Below, piece by piece: positions 55,245-64,000 of a stretch of DNA of 64,000 bases (its first letter is position 1; every line of letters begins with the position of its first letter). Both the position numbers and the translations under genes were made by a program. The notes under the pieces were generated by a model that was not told the origin of the DNA, ran no database searches, and saw nothing but the letters and a program-made list of their open reading frames with translations. The stretch comes from Gallionella sp. (GTDB lineage: Bacteria > Pseudomonadota > Gammaproteobacteria > Burkholderiales > Gallionellaceae), in contig JADGRL010000012.1 of assembly GCA_017880865.1 (NCBI GenBank), forward strand, positions 1-64,000, in the 5' to 3' direction.

Positions 55245-57518
55245 ATGGATTTACTCAGCGGCCTCAACCCCGAACAACGTCAAGCCGTCACGCTGCCGCA
55301 CCAGTCTGCATTGATTCTGGCCGGGGCGGGCAGCGGCAAGACGCGCGTGCTGACCACGCGCATCGCTTATCTGGTCAGCACCGGTGCGGTCAGCCCGCAT
55401 GGCATACTCGCCGTGACGTTCACCAACAAGGCCGCCAAGGAAATGCTCACGCGCCTGTCGGCGATGCTGCCGATCAACACGCGCGGCTTGTGGATAGGCA
55501 CGTTTCACGGATTGTGCAACCGGATGTTGCGCGCGCATTACCGCGAGGCGAATCTGCCGCAAACCTTCCAGATACTCGATAGCGGCGACCAGCTTTCCGC
55601 GATCAAGCGCGCGATGAAAGCGCAGAACGTGGACGACGAAAAGTATCCGCCGCGCGAGATGCAGAACTTCATCAGTGGCAGCAAGGAACAGGGTCTGCGT
55701 GCAAACGAGGTGGAAGCCTTTGATCCATACACGCGGCGCAAGGTGGAGGTGTACGCCGAGTACGACGCGCAGTGCCAGCGTGAAGGCGTCGTGGATTTTT
55801 CCGAGTTGCTGTTGCGCAGCTTTGAGCTGTTGTCGCGCAACGCGGCACTGCGCGAGCATTATCAGGAGCGCTTCAAGCACATTCTGGTGGATGAGTTTCA
55901 GGACACCAACCGGCTGCAATATCTATGGCTGAAACTGCTGGCGGGGAATAAAAACGCGCTGTTCGCGGTAGGCGACGACGACCAGTCAATTTATGCGTTT
56001 CGCGGCGCGAATGTCGGCAACATGCAGGAACTGACGCGCGACTTTCATATCGAGTCCGTGATCAAGCTGGAACAGAACTATCGCTCGCACGGCAATATTC
56101 TGGACGCGGCCAACGTGCTGATCAGCAACAATCGCAACCGGCTCGGCAAGAATCTGTGGACGTCTGAAAATGGCGGCGAGCTGTTGCGCGTGTATGAAGC
56201 GCCGACCGACGTGGAGGAGGCGGGCTTCATCGTCAGCGAGATCCAGCAATTGAAAACCGAGGGCGTCAACCTGAAGGAGATTGCGCTGCTGTACCGTTCC
56301 AACGCGCAATCGCGGGTTCTGGAACATGCACTGGTTTCAGCCGGATTATCCTATCGCGTGTATGGCGGGTTGCGCTTCTTCGAGCGCCAGGAGATCAAGC
56401 ATGCGCTGGCTTATCTGCGCCTGATGGAAAACACCGATGACGACAACGCGCTGCTGCGCATCATCAATTTTCCGACGCGCGGCATCGGCGCACGCAGCAT
56501 CGAGCAGTTGCAGGAAGCCGCGAAAATGAATGGCACTACGCTGTGGGATGCGGCGGCACGCGCGGGCGGAAAGGTCTCTGCGTTTGTCGCGCTGATCGAA
56601 TCGCTGCGCAGCGCGACGCGAAAGTTACCCTTGCACCCGCACGACAAAGTTGGGCAATCCGTTTCCAGCCAAAGGCTGGACGGAATTGACACAGGGGTGG
56701 GCCGGGGTGTGCCCGGAGCCTCCGGCTCCACCCTGCCGCTCCCCGAAATTATGGACCACGTGCTGCAGCACAGCGGCCTGATCGCGCATTATCAGAGCGA
56801 GACCGGCGTGAAGAAACGTGAGGCCGAGGAGCGTCTGGAGAACCTGAACGAGCTGGTCAACGCGGCCACGCTGTTCGTGCACGAGAACGAGGACGACAGC
56901 CTGACCTCGTTTCTGACCCACGCCTCACTGGAGGCGGGCGAACATCAGGCCGGTGATCAGGACGACGCGCTGCACCTGATGACCGTGCATGCCTCCAAGG
57001 GTCTGGAGTTCCACACCGTGTTCATCACCGGGCTGGAAGAGGGTTTGTTCCCGCACCAGAACAGCCAGCGCGTAGACGGCGGGCTGGATGAAGAGCGCCG
57101 CCTGATGTATGTCGCGATCACCCGCGCGCGGCGCCGCCTGTACCTGACTTTCGCGCAAAGACGCATGCTGCACGGCCAGGCAAGTTACAGCATGGCGTCG
57201 AGCTTCTTGCGCGAACTGCCGGATAATTTATTGAACTGGATCACGCCGCGTATCGCACAACGCAATTCGTTCGCGTCTTTTGGCTACTCGGCTCCCGTCA
57301 CCTCCAACGGAGGAGAAAAGCAGAACGTCGCGCCGGTGCAACGTGCCACAGGCGATTCTGTCTGGCGCAGCGGTCAGGCGGTATTCCATACCAAGTTCGG
57401 CGAAGGCGTAATCGTGAACCTCGAAGGCGGGGGCGCGGATGCGCGCGTGCAGGTGAATTTCCGCAAGGCCGGAGTGAAGTGGCTGGCGCTGGAATACGCG
57501 AAGCTGACGGCAATCTAA
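55245..57518 (+). CDS. uvrD: UvrD/Rep-family DNA helicase
   Basis: A 757-residue superfamily 1A helicase, start at ATG before DLLSGLNPEQRQAV. Motif I GAGSGKTRVLTTR (about 28-40), II LVDEFQDTNRLQ, III GDDDQSIYAFRGA, IV YRSHGNI, V HASKGLEFHTVF and VI VAITRARRRLYL are all visible. A poorly conserved 40-residue insert (about 460-500) between SATRKL and LPEIMDHV holds internal palindromes. It is used in repair or replication restart; Rep versus UvrD is not separated here. Confidence 0.9.
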   Translation: MDLLSGLNPEQRQAVTLPHQSALILAGAGSGKTRVLTTRIAYLVSTGAVSPHGILAVTFTNKAAKEMLTRLSAMLPINTRGLWIGTFHGLCNRMLRAHYREANLPQTFQILDSGDQLSAIKRAMKAQNVDDEKYPPREMQNFISGSKEQGLRANEVEAFDPYTRRKVEVYAEYDAQCQREGVVDFSELLLRSFELLSRNAALREHYQERFKHILVDEFQDTNRLQYLWLKLLAGNKNALFAVGDDDQSIYAFRGANVGNMQELTRDFHIESVIKLEQNYRSHGNILDAANVLISNNRNRLGKNLWTSENGGELLRVYEAPTDVEEAGFIVSEIQQLKTEGVNLKEIALLYRSNAQSRVLEHALVSAGLSYRVYGGLRFFERQEIKHALAYLRLMENTDDDNALLRIINFPTRGIGARSIEQLQEAAKMNGTTLWDAAARAGGKVSAFVALIESLRSATRKLPLHPHDKVGQSVSSQRLDGIDTGVGRGVPGASGSTLPLPEIMDHVLQHSGLIAHYQSETGVKKREAEERLENLNELVNAATLFVHENEDDSLTSFLTHASLEAGEHQAGDQDDALHLMTVHASKGLEFHTVFITGLEEGLFPHQNSQRVDGGLDEERRLMYVAITRARRRLYLTFAQRRMLHGQASYSMASSFLRELPDNLLNWITPRIAQRNSFASFGYSAPVTSNGGEKQNVAPVQRATGDSVWRSGQAVFHTKFGEGVIVNLEGGGADARVQVNFRKAGVKWLALEYAKLTAI
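56625..56745. repeat. palindrome-rich insert in uvrD
   Basis: A GC-rich stretch of about 120 bp carrying CAGCCAAAGGCTGG and GGAGCCTCCGGCTCC hairpins. It maintains the reading frame across a spot where related helicases go straight from SATRKL to LPEIMDHV. It does not share the CTTCGACC or CCCGCTTGCGGG cores. Confidence 0.5.
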
Positions 57519-57528
57519 CAACGGAACC

Positions 57529-57554
57529 GTCATCCCCGCCTGCGCAGGAATGAC
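57529..57554. repeat. short GTCATCCCCGC palindrome after uvrD
   Basis: GTCATCCCCGCCTGCGC runs into AGGAATGAC, an imperfect inverted repeat of the common GTCATTCCCGC type. It lies between the convergent ends of uvrD and the BPSS1780-like gene, where it may act as a weak terminator. Confidence 0.5.
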
Positions 57555-57561
57555 AAAATAA

Positions 57562-58338
57562 TTAAAAATGCGTTGAATCGTCGCGATTAAAAAATTCGTT
57601 TTGCGGCGGCGCGCTGTCGGCTTCTTTCAACGGCGGAAAAATATCGCTATAGCTGGCATACAGCGAAGTGAACACCAGCGGCAACAACACCAGCCAGCCG
57701 AGCATCATCGGGAGGCTGGCGAGTACCGCCAGAAACAGAAACGTTATGCCGTATACCAGCATCGGCAGCGCGTTGTGGAGAAAGGCGCGCAAGCTGAGCT
57801 TCATTGCCTGAACCGGCGGGACATTGCGGAAGTACACCAGCATCGGCGCGAACTGCATCGCCATCATCAGCAGGCTGAACAGCACGATGCCAAGCAGCAC
57901 TGCAAAGCCTGCGCCGGTGATCGCTTCCAGCATCACGTTGGGGTCTGTATCGGGCTGGTTGCTCATCAAAATCCCGACCAGTGTGGCACCGCCAACCAGC
58001 GTCATCACGCCGAAGATCAGGAATTGTCCGACCAGCGAAATACCGCCGAGCGTGACCAATTGCGACGTGTGCCGTTTGAAGCCGCTGAACAAATGCGCCA
58101 GTTCCAGCTCTTCATCCTGGCTGAGCGCACGGCAGCCGGCCATCAGACCCACCAATAGCGCCGGCATCAGCAGGCTTACCAATGCTTCGCCAACGATGGG
58201 AATGTTGGAAAAACCCACCGCTGCGATCAGGCATATCGCCAACAATACGATCCACAGCAGCGGCGCTTTAGTAAACAGCGCATAGCCCTGTTTAATCCAT
58301 TCCCAGCCTTGTACAGCTTTCAAGCGTTGCGGTTCCAT
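57562..58338 (-). CDS. BPSS1780-family membrane protein
   Basis: A 258-residue inner-membrane protein with about five hydrophobic segments. GWEWIKQGYALFTKAPLLW at the N-terminus is a family block of betaproteobacterial proteins seen beside thrB and polA. Function unknown. It follows thrB by 10 bp. Confidence 0.75.
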   Translation of the reverse strand: MEPQRLKAVQGWEWIKQGYALFTKAPLLWIVLLAICLIAAVGFSNIPIVGEALVSLLMPALLVGLMAGCRALSQDEELELAHLFSGFKRHTSQLVTLGGISLVGQFLIFGVMTLVGGATLVGILMSNQPDTDPNVMLEAITGAGFAVLLGIVLFSLLMMAMQFAPMLVYFRNVPPVQAMKLSLRAFLHNALPMLVYGITFLFLAVLASLPMMLGWLVLLPLVFTSLYASYSDIFPPLKEADSAPPQNEFFNRDDSTHF

Positions 58339-58348
58339 GTTTATTCCT

Positions 58349-59290
58349 TTACAGCCAAACGGCTTGTGGCGCTGCGATGTGATTTTTCAGAATGCGCTCG
58401 AAGTGGCGCGGGTCATGCGCATGTATCAGTTCGCCATCGCGCGGCAGATGCTGGTCATACAGGCGCGACAGCCAGAAGCGTAGCGCGGCCAAGCGCAGCA
58501 TCAGCGGCCAGGCATCGCGTTCGCTCGCCAGCAGCGGGCGCACCGCATCGTAGGCACGCAGAAAACTTTGGGTTTTTGTCTCATCCAGCGTGCCGTCGGG
58601 ATTCATGCACCAGTCATTCACGGTGATCGCTACGTCGTACAACAGCGCATCGCTGCACGCAAAATAAAAATCGATCAGGCCGCCGACACGGTCATCTTCC
58701 ATCAGCACGTTATCGCGGAACAGGTCGGCATGAATCACGCCTTGCGGCAACGGAGAAAAATTCTGTCGCGCATGTAACGCAACTTCGCTGTCCAATAATG
58801 CCAACTGCTCTGCATTCAGAAAAGCGCGAACCAACGACGCGGTGGTTGCGCGCCAAGCCGCGCCGCGCGGGTTGGGCATGATCTGCGAAAAACTTTGTCC
58901 GGCAATGTGCGTCTGCCCGAGCATCGCGCCGATCGCGGCACACTGTGCGTTGGTGGGCGAGGTAGCAGACTTGCCGCCCAGTCGGCTGACGATGCCGGCG
59001 GGCTTGTCCTTGAGCGTGCCCAAATATTGATTGGCGCGGTTCGCCACAGGATTAGGGCAGGGAATGCCGTGGCGCGCCAGATGCGCCATCAAATTCAGAT
59101 AGAACGGCAATTCGTCGGCGTTGAGTATTTCGAAAAGCGTCAGCACGAAGCGGCCGTTGCTGGTCGTGACGAAATAGTTGGTGTTCTCGATGCCGGATGC
59201 GATGCCCTGCAATTCCAGCAACTGGCCCAGAGAATAATTATTAAGCCAGACAGTGAGTTCCGCCTCGGAGACGCTAGTAAAAACCGCCAT
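58349..59290 (-). CDS. thrB: homoserine kinase (ThrB, APH-fold type)
   Basis: A 313-residue kinase making O-phosphohomoserine for threonine. It is the aminoglycoside-kinase-fold form, not the GHMP form: GIENTNYFVTTSNGRFVLTL near the start, GVIHADLFRDNVL (catalytic loop) and GLIDFYFACSD (metal). Its gene lies 3 bp after the DUF2782 gene. Confidence 0.92.
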   Translation of the reverse strand: MAVFTSVSEAELTVWLNNYSLGQLLELQGIASGIENTNYFVTTSNGRFVLTLFEILNADELPFYLNLMAHLARHGIPCPNPVANRANQYLGTLKDKPAGIVSRLGGKSATSPTNAQCAAIGAMLGQTHIAGQSFSQIMPNPRGAAWRATTASLVRAFLNAEQLALLDSEVALHARQNFSPLPQGVIHADLFRDNVLMEDDRVGGLIDFYFACSDALLYDVAITVNDWCMNPDGTLDETKTQSFLRAYDAVRPLLASERDAWPLMLRLAALRFWLSRLYDQHLPRDGELIHAHDPRHFERILKNHIAAPQAVWL

Positions 59291-59293
59291 GTT

Positions 59294-59635
59294 CTAGAAT
59301 TTATGAATGATCCAGCGCGGCGGGCGCAAGCCGGAATCCAGACTTTCCTGGCGCGAGAATTTGCCATCGCCCCGGTCATCCACCATGTAATACGGGGCAC
59401 CGATCTTGGGCGTGATTTTGATCATGTACACCCTGCCGTTAGCGCGAAATTCCTCGACGGTTTGCTCGGTCTGCTTGGTGATCGTCACCTCCGGCTCATC
59501 GTTCGTAGCGCTATCAAGCGCGGGCGGGGGAGGCAGCGGCTCGAGATTGTCGGGAACCGGTTTTGCGGCAAAAGCGCCAAGAGAAAAACCGCTCAGCAGC
59601 AACAAGAAAAGAACGCGCATCGGGGTGGTTGCCAT
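59294..59635 (-). CDS. DUF2782 exported protein
   Basis: A 113-residue protein with a signal peptide (VLFLLLLSGFSLGAFAA) and Pro-rich region, then a small domain ending GDGKFSRQESLDSGLRPPRW. This matches the DUF2782 proteins between polA and thrB in betaproteobacteria. Role unknown. Confidence 0.8.
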   Translation of the reverse strand: MATTPMRVLFLLLLSGFSLGAFAAKPVPDNLEPLPPPPALDSATNDEPEVTITKQTEQTVEEFRANGRVYMIKITPKIGAPYYMVDDRGDGKFSRQESLDSGLRPPRWIIHKF

Positions 59636-59726
59636 GATATTGGAAGGGGGGAATGGAATGCGTACATTTTAGCCGATGCGCACAGAGTCTGCGCGAATTG
59701 GTGGTTTGAAATACCCACGGATACGA

Positions 59727-59748
59727 TAGGGGCGAATTGCCGCCCCTA
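59727..59748. repeat. short GGGGCG palindrome
   Basis: TAGGGGCG (59727-59734) and CGCCCCTA (59741-59748) are an 8-bp inverted repeat around AATTGC, between the LOG gene end and the DUF2782 gene start. Confidence 0.6.
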
Positions 59749-59764
59749 CGGCCTGCGATACAAC

Positions 59765-60481
59765 TTACAAATAAAGCTGTTTCTCGCGATCCGCCTCGGA
59801 AGGCTCGAATCCGCGTGTTTCGTAGTGTTTGAAAATCGCGCTGACCACGGCTTCGGGTTCGTCGATGAGCTGAATCAAATCCATATCTTCGGGGCTGATG
59901 ACTTTTTCATTGATCAACACGGCGCGGAACCAGTCGAGCATGCCGCTCCAAAATTCCTTGCCCACTAAAATAATCGGGATGCGCCGGGTCTTGCCGGTCT
60001 GCACCAGCGTCAGTGCTTCCATCAATTCGTCCAGCGTGCCAAAACCGCCCGGCATCACGACGTAAGCGCTGGCGAATTTCACGAACATGACTTTGCGCGC
60101 GAAAAAATGCTGGAAGGTCTGGCTGATGTTCTGGTAGAGGTTGCCGGATTGTTCGTGCGGCAGCTGGATGTTCAGCCCGACGCTGGGCGATTTGCCGTAG
60201 AACGCGCCCTTGTTCGCGGCCTCCATGATGCCGGGGCCGCCGCCGGAAATCACCGAAAAGCCGGCATCGGACAACAGGCGCGCGATCTCCTCGGTCAGTT
60301 TGTAATAGGGCTGATCCGGCCGGGTGCGCGCGCTGCCGAAGATGCTCACGGCGGGATGAATCTGGTTAAGCCGTTCGGTGGCAGAAACAAACTCTGACAT
60401 AATGCCGAACACGCGCCAGGCCTCTTTGGAATTCCACGCTTCCGGTACCACGGAGGTGGGCAGTTTGGACGGTATGCTCAT
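59765..60481 (-). CDS. LOG-family protein (TIGR00730 Rossmann fold)
   Basis: A 238-residue protein with the LOG signature VMPGGFGTLDELMEALTLVQ. Family members release free cytokinin bases from nucleotides, or act as nucleotide 5'-monophosphate phosphoribohydrolases. The start at ATG follows GGGGA; the longer frame upstream lacks this. It diverges from polA with 33 bp between. Confidence 0.85.
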   Translation of the reverse strand: MSIPSKLPTSVVPEAWNSKEAWRVFGIMSEFVSATERLNQIHPAVSIFGSARTRPDQPYYKLTEEIARLLSDAGFSVISGGGPGIMEAANKGAFYGKSPSVGLNIQLPHEQSGNLYQNISQTFQHFFARKVMFVKFASAYVVMPGGFGTLDELMEALTLVQTGKTRRIPIILVGKEFWSGMLDWFRAVLINEKVISPEDMDLIQLIDEPEAVVSAIFKHYETRGFEPSEADREKQLYL

Positions 60482-60514
60482 GCGATTTCCCCAAAAATAT
60501 TTAGACAAAAAATT

Positions 60515-63376
60515 ATGAAAAGCTCTTATCCCGGCACCGGGAAGACATTACTGTTGGTTGACGGATCATCGTTCTTGTATCGCGCGTTTCACGCCATGTC
60601 GCAATCCGATTTGCGCAATCGTCACGGTGAACCCACCGGTGCGATCTACGGCGTGCTCAACATGTTGCGCAAACTGCGCAACGATTACCCGGCGGATTAT
60701 AGCGCGTGCGTGTTCGATGCCAAGGGCAAAACTTTTCGCGACGACTGGTATCCCGAATACAAGGCGCATCGCCCCTCCATGCCAGCCGACCTCGCGCTTC
60801 AAATCGAGCCGCTGCATCAGGCTATTGCAGCTTCCGGCTGGAACATCATGATGATCGATGGCGTGGAGGCGGACGATGTGATCGGCACGCTGGCGCAGCA
60901 AGCCACGGACGGCGTGCGATGCGTGATCGCCACCGGCGATAAAGACCTCGCGCAACTGGTCAACGAGCGCGTCACGCTGATCAACACGATGAACAACGAG
61001 ACGCTGGACATCGCGGGCGTCATCGCAAAATTTGGCGTGGAACCTGCACGTATCGTGGATTACCTGACACTAACCGGCGACACGGTAGACAACGTGCCGG
61101 GCGTGGAGAAAGTCGGCCCGAAGACCGCCGTGAAGTGGCTCACCCAATATGGCACGCTGGACAACGTGATGCAGCACGCCGGCGAGATCGGCGGCGTGGT
61201 CGGAGAGAATCTGCGCAAGGCTTTGGACTGGCTGCCGCAGGCGCGTCGTCTGATCACCGTGAAATGCGATGTGGCATTGCCGCAGAAGTATGATGAATTG
61301 ATCCCGCCATCGTCCGACAAGGAACAATTGCGCAGCCTGTATGAGCGCTTCGAATTCAAGACCTGGCTGCGCGAGGTCAACGGCGAAGCCGTTGGGCACC
61401 ACGCGGCGTCCCCCTCGCGGGGGCTGCGCGAGCTTTCACTTCCTTCGCCCGCAAGCGGGATAACCAGCGATTTGGCTGGTGTCTTGAGTCAGCCTAGCCG
61501 AATATCTAAAAGTTCTATCAGAGGAGATGATGAAGCGCAGCAGGATTTACTCGGTGACCCGCCTGCCCGCACCGACAGCGCGCATTACGAAAAAATACTG
61601 ACCGAGGCTCAACTGGACGCATGGCTGGAGAAAATACTCGCCGCCGAATTGGTCTGTGTGGACACCGAGACCACCGGGCTGGACATGATGAACGCGCAAC
61701 TGGTCGGCATGTCGTTCGCGATCACGCCGCACCAGGCGGCCTATCTGCCGCTGGCGCATGTCTATCCCGGCGCGCCGGATCAGCTCAACCGCAGCGCTAC
61801 ATTACAAAAACTCAAGCCCTGGCTGGAGAGCGCGCAGCATAAGAAGCTCGGTCAGAACCTCAAATACGATCTGCATATTTTCGCCAACCACGGCATTCAG
61901 CTTGCGGGCATACACGACGACACACTACTGGAATCCTATGTGCTTGAATCGCACAAACCGCACGACATGGACAACCTCGCGCTACGGCATCTGAACGTGA
62001 AAACCATCAGCTTCAGTGAGGTGGCGGGCAAGGGCGCGAAACAGATTTGCTTCGATCAGGTGGATCTCGATACCGCCACGCACTATGCCGCCGAAGATGC
62101 CGACATCACACTGCAATTGCATCTGAATCTGTCACCGCAGCTATTAGGCAGGCTGGATACGGTTTATCGCGACATCGAGCTGCCGAGCATGCACGTGCTC
62201 TACACGATGGAGCGCAACGGCGTGTTGCTCGATTGCGCGTTGCTGCAAATTCAGAGCCGCGAGCTAGGCGAAAAACTGATCGCGTTGGAAGCCCGTGCGC
62301 ATGAGGCTGCCGGGCAGCCGTTCAATCTGAATTCGCCCAAGCAGATACAGGAAATCCTGTTCGACAAACTCGGCCTGCCGGTCAAGAAAAAAACCCCCAG
62401 CGGCACTCCTTCGACCGACGAGGAAGTATTACAGGAGCTGGCACTCGATTACCCGTTGCCGAAGATACTGCTGGAATATCGCGGCATGGCGAAACTCAAA
62501 TCCACCTACACCGACAAACTGCCGCTGATGGTGGATAGAGAAACCGGACGCGTGCACACCAGCTATTCGCAGGCGGTCGCGGTAACCGGGCGTCTGGCTT
62601 CCAGCGATCCCAATCTGCAGAACATCCCGGTGCGCAGCGCCGAAGGCCGTCGCATCCGCGAGGCGTTTATCGCATCGCCCGGTAGCCGGATCGTGTCGGC
62701 GGATTATTCGCAAATCGAATTGCGCATCATGGCGCACCTGTCAAGCGACGCGGGTCTGCTTGCGGCCTTTGCGAACAACGAGGACATTCACCGCGCCACC
62801 GCCGCCGAGATATTCATGATCACGCGCGAAGAGGTATCCGGCGAGCAGCGCCGCTATGCGAAGGTCATCAACTTCGGCCTGATTTACGGTATGTCCGCAT
62901 TCGGTCTGGCCAAGCAACTCGGCATCGAGCGCGGCGCGGCGCAAGCCTATATCGACCGCTACTTCGCGCGTTATCCCGGCGTGGCGGACTACATGCAGCG
63001 CACCCGCGAACAGGCCAAACAACAAGGCTATGTCGAAACTGTGTTCGGGCGCCGCCTGTGGCTGCCGGAAATCAACAGCAGCAACGGCATGAAGCGCCAG
63101 GGTGCGGAACGCGCCGCGATAAACGCGCCGATGCAAGGCACGGCGGCGGATCTAATCAAGCTAGCGATGATCGCGGTGCAGGACTGGCTGGAGAAGGAGA
63201 AGTTACAAACGCGATTAATCATGCAAGTGCATGATGAACTGGTGCTGGAAGTGCCCGAGGCCGAACTGCGATTGGTCAAGGAAATGCTGCCGAAATTGAT
63301 GTGCGGTGTCGCCGAATTGCAAGTGCCGTTGCTAGTGGAATTGGGCGAGGGAAAGAATTGGGATGAAGCGCATTGA
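60515..63376 (+). CDS. polA: DNA polymerase I
   Basis: A 953-residue polymerase. 5'-nuclease domain (LLLVDGSSFLYRAFHAM at the start, about 1-290), 3'-5' exonuclease with CVDTETTGLD intact (about 385), and polymerase domain with SADYSQIELRIMAHLS (motif A) and MQVHDELVLEV (motif C). A low-complexity linker of about 50 residues (about 290-345) lies between nuclease and exonuclease and carries repeat-derived sequence. It diverges from the LOG gene. Confidence 0.95.
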   Translation: MKSSYPGTGKTLLLVDGSSFLYRAFHAMSQSDLRNRHGEPTGAIYGVLNMLRKLRNDYPADYSACVFDAKGKTFRDDWYPEYKAHRPSMPADLALQIEPLHQAIAASGWNIMMIDGVEADDVIGTLAQQATDGVRCVIATGDKDLAQLVNERVTLINTMNNETLDIAGVIAKFGVEPARIVDYLTLTGDTVDNVPGVEKVGPKTAVKWLTQYGTLDNVMQHAGEIGGVVGENLRKALDWLPQARRLITVKCDVALPQKYDELIPPSSDKEQLRSLYERFEFKTWLREVNGEAVGHHAASPSRGLRELSLPSPASGITSDLAGVLSQPSRISKSSIRGDDEAQQDLLGDPPARTDSAHYEKILTEAQLDAWLEKILAAELVCVDTETTGLDMMNAQLVGMSFAITPHQAAYLPLAHVYPGAPDQLNRSATLQKLKPWLESAQHKKLGQNLKYDLHIFANHGIQLAGIHDDTLLESYVLESHKPHDMDNLALRHLNVKTISFSEVAGKGAKQICFDQVDLDTATHYAAEDADITLQLHLNLSPQLLGRLDTVYRDIELPSMHVLYTMERNGVLLDCALLQIQSRELGEKLIALEARAHEAAGQPFNLNSPKQIQEILFDKLGLPVKKKTPSGTPSTDEEVLQELALDYPLPKILLEYRGMAKLKSTYTDKLPLMVDRETGRVHTSYSQAVAVTGRLASSDPNLQNIPVRSAEGRRIREAFIASPGSRIVSADYSQIELRIMAHLSSDAGLLAAFANNEDIHRATAAEIFMITREEVSGEQRRYAKVINFGLIYGMSAFGLAKQLGIERGAAQAYIDRYFARYPGVADYMQRTREQAKQQGYVETVFGRRLWLPEINSSNGMKRQGAERAAINAPMQGTAADLIKLAMIAVQDWLEKEKLQTRLIMQVHDELVLEVPEAELRLVKEMLPKLMCGVAELQVPLLVELGEGKNWDEAH
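61448..61461. repeat. CCCGCAAGCGGG repeat inside polA
   Basis: The 14-bp palindrome GCCCGCAAGCGGGA (reverse complement TCCCGCTTGCGGGC) is identical to the core in gcvPB. It is in frame, encoding PSPASG in the linker between the nuclease and exonuclease domains. Confidence 0.7.
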
Positions 63377-63458
63377 GCGTGTGATGTTGGCTGCTCGCAG
63401 CCAAGCGGGGGTGCGGTCCCGCAGCCGATAAATTCGCCGGTGGCAGACCGGCAACTGA

Positions 63459-63490
63459 CCCCTTTCTTTTGTGCGGCCAAAAGAAAGGGG
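63459..63490. repeat. CCCCTTTCTTTTG palindrome after polA
   Basis: Perfect 13-bp arms, CCCCTTTCTTTTG (63459-63471) and CAAAAGAAAGGGG (63478-63490), around TGCGGC. This element is common in betaproteobacterial intergenic regions. It follows polA by about 80 bp and may stop the transcript in either direction. Confidence 0.75.
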
Positions 63491-63548
63491 CGAAAGAAAA
63501 GGCTAGCCGTTCCGCAAAGGTGTGTAAAAATAATCAGGGAATCGCAAG

Positions 63549-64000
63549 ATGATTTCCCGACTTAAAGTTCATTCGAAGTCCTATTCAGAGATTGATGAGA
63601 AAATAAAAAGTCTCGTCGATGCAATGAATAGCACGGGCGCGATCACAACGATTGCATCATGCCAAGGACATTTCGGCGGCATTTATAGAAGGCCGCCTTA
63701 TGTGTATTTCAAAGCACCTGTGGAGGTAGCCGAATTGATAGAACAGCAGCTAAGAGAATCTGACTTGTTTGATGATAAAAGGCTGCAAACAGGCTGGTTT
63801 ATCAAAGGGCTGTTTGATGAAAATTACAAGCTTAACTTTTTACTTTATTCGCCAAAGTATGAACAAGAAACAAATTCACTGGTTAGAGACGTTTGGTGTT
63901 TATTGTTAAACAGAAAGAAGCTTGATGCTGACTTGTTGTATTTGGCCACCCTTGTTGAACAAACCATGCAGTTTAATTTTCGGGATAAGTACAAACCATA
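63549..64000 (+). CDS. hypothetical protein, truncated at the window edge
   Basis: An open frame of 150 codons that runs off the end. The start ATG has AGGGA about 9 bp upstream. The GC content is clearly lower than that of polA. TTIASCQGHFGGIYRRP is its most notable stretch, and otherwise it is a mixed alpha/beta sequence without signal peptide. No family is recognised. Its composition and place behind a palindrome suggest a recently gained gene. Confidence 0.55.
   Translation, partial: MISRLKVHSKSYSEIDEKIKSLVDAMNSTGAITTIASCQGHFGGIYRRPPYVYFKAPVEVAELIEQQLRESDLFDDKRLQTGWFIKGLFDENYKLNFLLYSPKYEQETNSLVRDVWCLLLNRKKLDADLLYLATLVEQTMQFNFRDKYKP

Overview
The window reads as a chromosomal segment of a chemolithoautotrophic betaproteobacterium. 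Nitrosomonadales is likely, and a Gallionellaceae-type iron oxidiser (Sideroxydans/Gallionella-like) is my best inference. The grounds are a phosphoribulokinase gene (Calvin cycle), typical betaproteobacterial gene orders (accB-accC-prmA-zinc-ribbon protein; leuS-lptE-holA; polA beside DUF2782-thrB-BPSS1780 membrane protein-uvrD), the metX-metW pair, and a Fur gene beside a Fur-box-controlled FTR1 iron permease cassette. No phage, insertion sequence or CRISPR array was seen.

Layout. 1-6.4 kb, mostly minus strand: tRNA-Met(CAT), a SPOR-domain protein, coaX, birA and a patatin-like lipase in overlapping order, a small protein, and maeB. 6.4-13.8 kb: a tandem-repeat intergenic stretch, a CBS-pair protein, then a hydrolase-ACP-ketosynthase trio facing hrpA, whose start lies just behind a terminator-like hairpin. 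13.8-20.2 kb: a tautomerase, argA, two poorly known small proteins, an AmpG-type permease, metW-metX, a possible small RNA or attenuated leader, and fur. 20.2-23.6 kb: a low-GC nucleotidyltransferase-fold gene with a palindromic operator, then the iron-uptake cassette. 23.6-31.1 kb: two sugar-type kinases and a cell-envelope glycan/membrane cluster (GT9, GtrA, GT39, sialidase-like protein, membrane protein). 31.2-34.8 kb: an accessory block of four minus-strand genes, three encoding exported proteins, two sharing a HYH-type tail. 35-43.5 kb: a PilZ-like protein, then a glycine-cleavage operon (gcvT-gcvH-gcvPA-gcvPB-dgkA) behind a clear promoter, tandem glycine riboswitch and terminator, and an Hpt-REC-REC-GGDEF signalling protein. 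43.7-57.5 kb: fatty-acid, shikimate, cytochrome/disulfide, LPS and replication housekeeping genes, prk and uvrD. 57.5-64 kb: thrB, a LOG-family protein, polA and a truncated low-GC gene at the edge.

A recurring theme is palindromic repeats. Several families lie between genes (REP-like elements with TGTAGG...CCTACA ends). At least two families, plus one unclassified insert, also lie in frame inside conserved coding genes (a fructosamine-kinase-like gene, the sialidase-like gene, gcvPB twice, polA, uvrD), adding short low-complexity peptides to otherwise normal proteins. Together with the exported four-gene block, the hairpin-punctuated metX and hrpA leaders, and the nucleotidyltransferase/KfrB-like fusion, these are the main points worth a second look. 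All function calls come from reading motifs; no database search was run.
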